Of a DNA stretch of 12,701 bases, positions 8,022-12,701 are shown in pieces. The first letter of the stretch is position 1; every line of letters begins with the position of its first letter. Origin of the DNA: CAZNVB01 sp964576265. Its GTDB lineage: Bacteria; Acidobacteriota; Aminicenantia; Aminicenantales; UBA8522. A program made the translations under genes and the position numbers. The DNA lies in contig CAZNVB010000007.1 of assembly GCA_964576265.1 (NCBI GenBank), forward strand, positions 1 through 12,701, read 5' to 3'. The notes beneath the pieces were generated by a model. That model was given only the letters and a program-made list of their open reading frames with translations, was not told where the DNA came from and did no database searches.

Positions 8022-8168
8022 GCGGAAAGAGCGAGGATGACATAACCGCTTTCCGGATTCTCCGTTAAAATCGATTTCGGACGACTCCGCCAAACCCTCT
8101 TAACGGCAGAGGAAAAAATAGTACTTTTCGCCTGGACTGCCGGTCCTTTCAAAAAGCAAAGATTTGGA

Positions 8169-8209
8169 ATTTCAGAGGGAGCTATCCTCTGCTTCGGGGG
8201 AGCTGAAAT
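8169..8209. repeat. Alternative-pairing inverted repeat between MFS gene and fusA
   Basis: ATTTCAG (8169-8175) pairs with CTGAAAT (8203-8209), and CAGAGG (8173-8178) pairs with CCTCTG (8186-8191). The two stems share bases and cannot both form fully. There is no T-tract on either side, so this is not a standard terminator. It is the only clear structure in the 8022-8246 spacer, which otherwise shows no gene. Confidence 0.4.
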
Positions 8210-8246
8210 CGGACCCCATGGCGTTCGATGATCTTGATTGAGGGGT

Positions 8247-9548
8247 TTACGGATGGCGTCCGCCTTGGAATGTCCCCGGGAATGAAACCGGCTCAAGCCT
8301 GGGAACAAGGATCTGGATGAGGCCGAGCGCCAGGAGATAAGCCGAACCGGAGATGAGGAAAAGAATCAGATAACTTCCTGTCCATTCGAGAATGTAGCCG
8401 GCTGAGGCAGAAAACAGCATTCCCCCGATAGCACCGGCCATTCCCCCGAGCCCGGTGACGGAGCCGACGGCTTTTTTGGGGAACATGTCCGAGGCATAAG
8501 TGAAAATATTGGCCGACCAGGCTTGATGGGACGAAGCGGCGAGACCGATCAAAAGGACGGCGACCCAGACTTCGGAAGCCCGCGAGGCCGACATGATGGG
8601 AACAATGCATAAGGCGCAGATAAGCATGACCGTTTTCCTGCTCCGATTCACCGACCAGCCTTTCTTAATCAGGGACGATGAAAGCCATCCTCCGCCGATG
8701 CTCCCGATATCGGCGATGACATAGATGGCCACCAGAGGCAACCCGAGTTTCGTCAGGCCCAGCCCGAACTTGGCGTTGAGAAATTTCGGCAGCCAGTAAA
8801 GATAGAACCACCAGATGGGATCGGTCATGAACTTGCCGATGAGGATGGCCCAGGTCTGTCTGTATTTCAGCAAGCTGAGCCAGCCGATTTTTTGGGGCTC
8901 GGGTTCAGCCTGATCGCTTAGGATATAGGACAGCTCGTCCGGCGAAAGTGATTTCTTTTTCTCGGGGAGGTCATAAAGGGCCAGCCAGAAAAAAACCCAG
9001 AGGAAGCCCACGCCCCCCGTCACCAGAAAGGCGGCCGGCCAGCCGAAGACGATGGTGATCCAGGGGACGACCGCCGGAGCGATCACAGCGCCGACGTTCG
9101 TTCCGGCGTTGAAAATTCCCGTCGCCAGGGCTCGTTCTTTTTTGGGGAACCATTCGGCAACCGCCTTGATGGCCGAAGGGAAATTGCCCGCTTCTCCGAA
9201 CCCCAGAGCGAACCGGGCGACGCCGAACCCGAAAGCTGACCGGGCGGCGGCATGGGCCATAGCCGCTATGCTCCAGATCAGGATGGCGGCGAAATAACCG
9301 AGCTTCGTGCCGAAGCGGTCGATCAGCCGCCCGAAAATCAGCAGTCCGATGGCATAGGCGGTTTGGAAAGCAGTGACAATGTAGCCGTACTCAACCTCGC
9401 TCCAGCCGATGATTCTCTGGAGTTCGGGAGCGAGAATTCCCAGGACCTGGCGATCGATGTAGTTGACGGTCGTGGCGAAAAACAGCAGGGCGCAAACCGT
9501 CCAGCGGAAGTGACTCACTCGAGGGTGGGATTCGCCTACGGGCGGCAC
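8247..9548 (-). CDS. MFS transporter, hexuronate/anion:cation symporter (ACS) type
   Basis: A 433-residue inner-membrane protein with about twelve hydrophobic segments. NYIDRQVLGILAPEL (29-43) in TM1, the loop-2 motif GRLIDRFGTKLG (73-84), and the stretch from ARFALGFGEAGNFP to TGIFNAGTNVGA (about 111-154) are typical of the ExuT/ACS family. Members import glucuronate, galacturonate or related organic anions with a cation. The start is a GTG at 9548, 15 bases after the GHMP kinase stop, with only a weak GAGAG upstream; translational coupling is likely. An alternative GTG at residue 11 has no better support. The glucuronokinase-like gene directly upstream fits uptake of a uronic acid, but the substrate cannot be read from the sequence. 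Confidence 0.92.
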   Translation of the reverse strand: MPPVGESHPRVSHFRWTVCALLFFATTVNYIDRQVLGILAPELQRIIGWSEVEYGYIVTAFQTAYAIGLLIFGRLIDRFGTKLGYFAAILIWSIAAMAHAAARSAFGFGVARFALGFGEAGNFPSAIKAVAEWFPKKERALATGIFNAGTNVGAVIAPAVVPWITIVFGWPAAFLVTGGVGFLWVFFWLALYDLPEKKKSLSPDELSYILSDQAEPEPQKIGWLSLLKYRQTWAILIGKFMTDPIWWFYLYWLPKFLNAKFGLGLTKLGLPLVAIYVIADIGSIGGGWLSSSLIKKGWSVNRSRKTVMLICALCIVPIMSASRASEVWVAVLLIGLAASSHQAWSANIFTYASDMFPKKAVGSVTGLGGMAGAIGGMLFSASAGYILEWTGSYLILFLISGSAYLLALGLIQILVPRLEPVSFPGTFQGGRHP

Positions 9549-9563
9549 GCGTCTCTCACGGCT

Positions 9564-10562
9564 TCATTCGATCCGGGGCTTAATCACTTTAGCCCCGATT
9601 TTACAGAGCTCCGTCTGAAGTCTTCGGTACATATTCTCGTCTTCGTAGATTCCGATGATCGACCCCCCTGAACCGGCGAATTTGGCCGACGCTCCGCATC
9701 CTCTGGCAGCGCGGATCATCTCCATGTTGCTCTCGCTGATTTTCATGATTCGGCTCCGGAGGTCGAAATTTTCGTCCATCATGGCGGGCCAAGCGCTGAA
9801 ATCGCCTCGACGGTAATCCTTGAGTCCCCGAGCGGCCAGAGCGGCAATTTTTTCCAGGATCTCAATGACCTGCCGATCTCCCCGATCGTAGGCCTGACGG
9901 ATCTCATTGAGGACGACTCCCGAGACCTTGCCCAGGTCCGGCTTGAAGGCAAGATAGAGGGGCGGAAGCGCGGCCGGATCCAGGCGCTCATACCGGCCGA
10001 ACCCTCGCTTCTCGATCAGGCGTCGATCTAGATCCATATAAACGCAACCTTCGTAGACCTGAATCACCCGGTCCATATAGCCGGCGTTGATCCCCAGCTC
10101 CTTGAACTCCGCTTGGAGGACAAGAGTGGGCAGGATTTCTTCGGGAATGGCGACATCGTAAAAGTCCATCAAGCCGCGCATCGCGGCGACGATGATGGCG
10201 CTCGACCCTCCGAGACCGACCTGACGCGGGATCGTGGATTCGTAGGAGATGACGAAATTCTTCTTTCTGAGCTCGATTCCCCGGGAGCGGCCGTATTCGA
10301 AAAACATCTTTAATCCGGCCTTGATCAGCCTGTTTCCTCCGTAGTAGCCGAAGAGGTTGATCTTTTCCATGAAATCGTCGCTGTTCCGGTAGATATCCAG
10401 ATCCGGCGGAGAAGGGTTGATCCGGAGCCTTTTCGATTCCATGAGCGAGACCCGGGCTCTGAAATTCTTGACCGAAACGGCGATGATCTTGCCGAAATAT
10501 CCGTCCGACGGATTTCCGAGAAGCCCCGCCCGGGCGTAAGCTTTGGCTTCGACCTTCCTCAT
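9564..10562 (-). CDS. Glucuronokinase-like GHMP kinase
   Basis: A 332-residue cytoplasmic sugar kinase of the GHMP family, which phosphorylates a sugar at the anomeric carbon using ATP. Visible motifs: YARAGLLGNPSDGYFGK (9-25) in the N-terminal motif, PRQVGLGGSSA (112-122) as the phosphate-binding loop, GYMDRV with candidate catalytic Asp164, and KFAGSGGSIIGIY (294-306) as motif 3. Several phrases, including LGNPSD-YFG, GYYGG-RL, IPRQ-GL-GSSAI, LPPL and AAKF-GSGG-like text, recall plant glucuronokinase (D-glucuronate to glucuronate 1-phosphate) as I remember it. The ATG at 10562 has GGGAGA about 8 bases upstream. It lies between a sugar isomerase-like gene and a hexuronate-type transporter, which supports a uronate substrate. 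Other GHMP sugar kinases (fucose-, arabino-, heptose-type) remain possible. Confidence 0.9.
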   Translation of the reverse strand: MRKVEAKAYARAGLLGNPSDGYFGKIIAVSVKNFRARVSLMESKRLRINPSPPDLDIYRNSDDFMEKINLFGYYGGNRLIKAGLKMFFEYGRSRGIELRKKNFVISYESTIPRQVGLGGSSAIIVAAMRGLMDFYDVAIPEEILPTLVLQAEFKELGINAGYMDRVIQVYEGCVYMDLDRRLIEKRGFGRYERLDPAALPPLYLAFKPDLGKVSGVVLNEIRQAYDRGDRQVIEILEKIAALAARGLKDYRRGDFSAWPAMMDENFDLRSRIMKISESNMEMIRAARGCGASAKFAGSGGSIIGIYEDENMYRRLQTELCKIGAKVIKPRIE

Positions 10563-10638
10563 CGTCTTTTCTCCCGGCGATCTAACCGCCTCTTTCCTTT
10601 TTTTCCTACAGCCCGCCTTTTTTTCTTGACTGCGCCGA

Positions 10639-11493
10639 TCAGGCGAGCGCCTTCAACACGCCGCGCACATAGCCGACGGACTCCGCCAGCCCGGGAAGCG
10701 GATCCTGCCCGTCTTTTTCGTATTCAAACGCGAGGACGCCCCTGTAGCCGATTTTGAAAATGGTCCGGAGGAAAGCCGGAATGTCGATGACGCCCCGGCC
10801 GATTTCGACCGTGGTGCCGTCTTTTGAAGCCGCAGACACATCTTTGATGTGAACGTCGAGGAGCCGGTCGGCGAATCGGACGGCGGCCTCGCACGGGTTG
10901 ACCCCGGCCCGGACGGTATGCCCGACATCGATGCACAGCCCGAGCCTTCTGTCCAATCCCCGGATTTTTTCATAGGCGCTTGCCGGAGTCGGATAGAGCT
11001 TGTCTTCCGGGCCGTGATTGTGGATTGCCAGCGCGATGTCCGACTCTTGGATCTTATGGTTCACATATCCCAGAAGTTCGTGATTCGGAGCGCCGATGAT
11101 CAGCCGCATCCCGGCTGTCCGGGCATAATGAAAAGCCTGATCGACTTCCGCCTGGTTCGTCATATAAACGACTCCGCAGCCGTAGAGGTCGAGGCCGCCG
11201 GAGCGAACTTTTTCTGTTGCCGCACGAATAAACTCGTCGGTGCTATCGAGAGGAAGATGCATGCTCTTGAGGACGAGTTTTTCAAGCCCGAGGCGCCGCG
11301 TCATCCCGATCGTCTGTTCGAGGCTGAATTCGCGCAGCGTATAGGAGGCGAGGCCAAGGCTGAAGGGGGATGTTTTTTCCGCCGTGATCATCGCGGAGCA
11401 AGAAGAAAATAACCTGGCCGCTCCGGCAAACGGTACGGTCGATGCCCCGAAAACGGCCGACTTGATGAAATCTCGCCGTTTGTTTCCCGTCAT
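10639..11493 (-). CDS. Tat-exported TIM-barrel sugar isomerase/epimerase-like protein
   Basis: A 284-residue protein of the xylose-isomerase-like TIM-barrel (AP2Ec) superfamily, in which metal-dependent enzymes isomerise, epimerise or eliminate (keto)sugars. The N-terminus has a twin-arginine motif NKRRDFIKSA (4-13), then a hydrophobic segment; SSC at 30-32 might allow lipidation after Tat export. Likely metal ligands lie in HNHG (158-161), CIDVGH (187-192: Asp189, His192), DVHIKD (213-218: His215) and FEYE (256-259). The ATG at 11493 has GGAGAGGAG 7 bases upstream. It heads an operon with the GHMP kinase (76-base gap) and the transporter. Its divergent neighbour is a DUF1080 gene, a frequent partner of such TIM barrels in 3-keto-glycoside metabolism. 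The exact reaction is unknown. The short gap to the kinase contains two A-runs on the minus strand, each followed by GG. Confidence 0.9.
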   Translation of the reverse strand: MTGNKRRDFIKSAVFGASTVPFAGAARLFSSCSAMITAEKTSPFSLGLASYTLREFSLEQTIGMTRRLGLEKLVLKSMHLPLDSTDEFIRAATEKVRSGGLDLYGCGVVYMTNQAEVDQAFHYARTAGMRLIIGAPNHELLGYVNHKIQESDIALAIHNHGPEDKLYPTPASAYEKIRGLDRRLGLCIDVGHTVRAGVNPCEAAVRFADRLLDVHIKDVSAASKDGTTVEIGRGVIDIPAFLRTIFKIGYRGVLAFEYEKDGQDPLPGLAESVGYVRGVLKALA

Positions 11494-11517
11494 ATTGATT
11501 CTCCTCTCCTCAGCGCT

Positions 11518-11727
11518 CTAATATACAAACTTCGGACTGGATTTTCCACCGATTATTTTTCCCTTCTCTCTCCTATTCGCCTGCTTTTCTGACAAAGCTC
11601 GGATCTCATAATTTTGATCTCTTTCCGTACGATAAGTGGTCTGATTGTTTGCATTCCCTGTGAAGCTGACAAGATTGGCACCATTCCCGAAATATTCGCT
11701 ATTGATAAAATGATCGCGGTTTGACAT
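11518..11727 (-). other. Open frame in the leader of the sugar operon (doubtful 69-aa ORF)
   Basis: From ATG at 11727 the minus strand stays open for 69 codons to TAG at 11518-11520, ending 24 bases before the TIM-barrel gene. The product would be hydrophilic and rich in Asn, Arg and Lys, with no recognised motif. There is no Shine-Dalgarno, and the ATG overlaps the predicted -10 box, so the main transcript would start past it. The stretch is clearly more AT-rich than neighbouring genes. I think it is more likely a non-coding leader than a gene. Confidence 0.2.
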
Positions 11728-11730
11728 TAT
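11702..11730 (+). promoter_or_regulatory. Promoter for the DUF1080 gene
   Basis: TTGATA (11702-11707, five of six) and CATTAT (11725-11730, four of six) are separated by 17 bases on the plus strand. Initiation near 11737 would leave a leader of about 19 bases. Its -10 occupies the same bases as the -10 of the opposing promoter, so the two should compete for RNA polymerase. An alternative -35, TTGACA at 11721-11726, has no -10 at a suitable distance. Confidence 0.45.
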
Positions 11731-11754
11731 ACGCAAAAGGAAACGGCGTGCCAT
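11726..11754 (-). promoter_or_regulatory. Promoter for the TIM-barrel/kinase/transporter operon
   Basis: A perfect TATAAT (11731-11726) lies 17 bases after ATGGCA (11754-11749, four of six -35 matches) on the minus strand. Initiation is expected near 11719, giving an unusually long leader of about 225 bases before the ATG at 11493. The element overlaps the promoter for the divergent gene. Confidence 0.55.
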
Positions 11755-11755
11755 C

Positions 11756-12592
11756 ATGAGAATATTCTTTAAACGGTTTTTCAGATCTGTCATGGCCGGC
11801 GGTCGGTTGCTGACTCTGCTTTTTCTGGCGGCTCTTTTTTCCGGCTGTCGGGCAAAGGAAGAGGGGCAGCCGACGGGCCTATCCGAGCCTCAGGCGGGAA
11901 TCAATCGTCTTTCCGACGATGAACGGGCGCAGGGATGGATTCTCCTTTTTGACGGTCAGTCTTTCCAAGGCTGGAGAGGGATCGGGATTTCCGGCGTCCC
12001 GGAAGGCCACTGGGTGATCGAAAACGGAGCCATCAAGAAGGTTCCTCGAGGTGAAGTCCCGCGTCAGGCAGACGGGCAGCCCGTGGAGGGCGGCGACCTG
12101 ATGACTGAGGACACCTTTGAAGATTTCGACCTCCGGCTCGAATGGAAAATCAGCCGCGGCGGGAACAGCGGAATCAAGTACAATGTTTCTGAAGAAATTT
12201 CGCTCGCCATACCCCCGAAGCAGGCGGCGATCGGGTTCGAATATCAGATTATCGACGACTCGGCCCACCCCGACGCCGCTCACGGCCCGAATCGCACGGC
12301 GGCGGCGCTTTACGACCTCGTTCCCCCCGGCCCCAAAAACCTCAAGCCGGCCGGAGAATTCAATCAGGCGCGGATCCTTTTCTGCGGCAGCCACGGCGAG
12401 CACTGGCTGAACGGCGAAAAAGTCCTCGAATTCGACCTGGGTACAGTGGAGATGAACGAACGTTTGAGATTGAGCAAATACCGGGACATTCCTGATTTCG
12501 CCGCCAAGCGCGCCGGCCACATCGTCCTCCAGGATCACGGCGACGCCGTCTGGTTCCAAAACATCAAGATCCGACGGCTGGAGCCGGAATGA
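11756..12592 (+). CDS. DUF1080 protein, 3-keto-disaccharide hydrolase family, lipoprotein-like
   Basis: A 278-residue exported protein. The N-terminus is basic, followed by a hydrophobic run LLTLLFLAALFSGC (18-31), in which FSGC resembles a lipobox with Cys31 as lipidation site; Phe at -3 is less usual than Leu. The DUF1080 (concanavalin-like jelly-roll) domain covers about 58-275: GWILLFDGQSFQGW (60-73), GGDLMTEDTFEDFDL (112-126), GGNSGIKYNV (135-144), GFEYQIIDD (160-168), HIVLQDHG (255-262) and FQNIKIR (267-273). Family members hydrolyse 3-keto-glycosides made by oxidoreductases. The ATG at 11756 has only a distant AAGG upstream; an internal ATG at residue 13 would shorten the signal and lacks a ribosome binding site. 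It is the only plus-strand gene and is divergent from the Tat-exported TIM-barrel gene, suggesting joint control. No 3-keto-forming dehydrogenase is in the window. Confidence 0.93.
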   Translation: MRIFFKRFFRSVMAGGRLLTLLFLAALFSGCRAKEEGQPTGLSEPQAGINRLSDDERAQGWILLFDGQSFQGWRGIGISGVPEGHWVIENGAIKKVPRGEVPRQADGQPVEGGDLMTEDTFEDFDLRLEWKISRGGNSGIKYNVSEEISLAIPPKQAAIGFEYQIIDDSAHPDAAHGPNRTAAALYDLVPPGPKNLKPAGEFNQARILFCGSHGEHWLNGEKVLEFDLGTVEMNERLRLSKYRDIPDFAAKRAGHIVLQDHGDAVWFQNIKIRRLEPE

Positions 12593-12690
12593 CCGGTTCG
12601 GAAGGACCGGGGTTGGGCGTTTTCATCGCCAAGCGAACGATTGAAAGCATAGCAAATCGATCGATTCGATAGGAAATACTTTTTCCGTTT

Positions 12691-12701
12691 AAGGAAAGGA
12701 G
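12691..12701 (+). promoter_or_regulatory. Possible ribosome binding site of a gene beyond the window
   Basis: The window ends in AAGGAAAGGAG on the plus strand, a strong Shine-Dalgarno match, 98 bases after the DUF1080 stop. A plus-strand start codon within about 5-10 bases past the edge would make it functional. It may belong to the next gene of the DUF1080 unit. Confidence 0.35.

Noticed and set aside
8010..8093. 28-codon N-terminal extension of EF-G starting at a TTG
   Set aside because: The extension has no family counterpart and no ribosome binding site; the conserved EF-G N-terminus begins at the ATG at 8009.
10563..10638. Plus-strand GGCG/CGCC stem followed by a T-run as a terminator
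   Set aside because: No plus-strand gene ends here, and the stem is only four pairs; the T-runs are the complement of purine-rich sequence before the kinase start.
12593..12610. CCGGT/ACCGG hairpin right after the DUF1080 stop as a terminator
   Set aside because: The stem is only 5 bp with an 8-base loop and no T-tract follows; a likely ribosome binding site further on suggests transcription continues.

Overview
The window looks like chromosomal DNA of moderate-to-high GC from a Gram-negative-type bacterium. Exported proteins carry Sec, Tat and lipoprotein-like N-termini. Three features together suggest the Acidobacteriota/Aminicenantes or a related lineage: a secreted tricorn-type protease, an EF-G of the mitochondrial/spirochaete (spdEFG1) type, and a DUF1080 plus TIM-barrel sugar pair. 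That placement is inference from gene content only. I see no transposase, integrase, phage gene or CRISPR array.

Layout: nearly everything is on the minus strand, so transcription runs from high to low coordinates. Position 1-28 holds the first codons of a gene that leaves the window. Next come a large exported tricorn-like S41 protease (40-3351), a hairpin plus T-tract just ahead of its ribosome binding site, and an unrecognised 442-residue protein (3469-4797) with its own sigma70-like promoter. A tRNA-Arg(TCG) with encoded CCA (4956-5031) follows, also with a promoter. Then come a two-gene unit, fusA-like EF-G (5919-8009) followed by a RecA/KaiC-like P-loop ATPase (5198-5902), and a three-gene sugar operon: Tat-exported TIM-barrel sugar isomerase/epimerase-like protein (10639-11493), glucuronokinase-like GHMP kinase (9564-10562) and hexuronate-type MFS transporter (8247-9548). 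The only plus-strand gene encodes a DUF1080 protein (3-keto-disaccharide hydrolase family, 11756-12592). It is divergent from the sugar operon across an AT-rich spacer with overlapping promoters.

How the genes may work together: the right half reads as a carbohydrate module. The DUF1080 protein and the TIM-barrel protein would act outside the cytoplasm on (3-keto-)glycosides. The MFS protein would import a released acidic sugar, and the GHMP kinase would phosphorylate it at C1. A glucuronate kinase route, as in plants, is unusual for bacteria, where glucuronate normally enters by isomerisation, and it is the most interesting functional idea here. The left half combines translation (EF-G, tRNA-Arg), proteolysis and two poorly characterised proteins. 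One of these, the 442-residue protein, appears to join an N-terminal alpha/beta domain, a coiled coil and a C-terminal domain that resembles a restriction-endonuclease fold with altered active-site residues.
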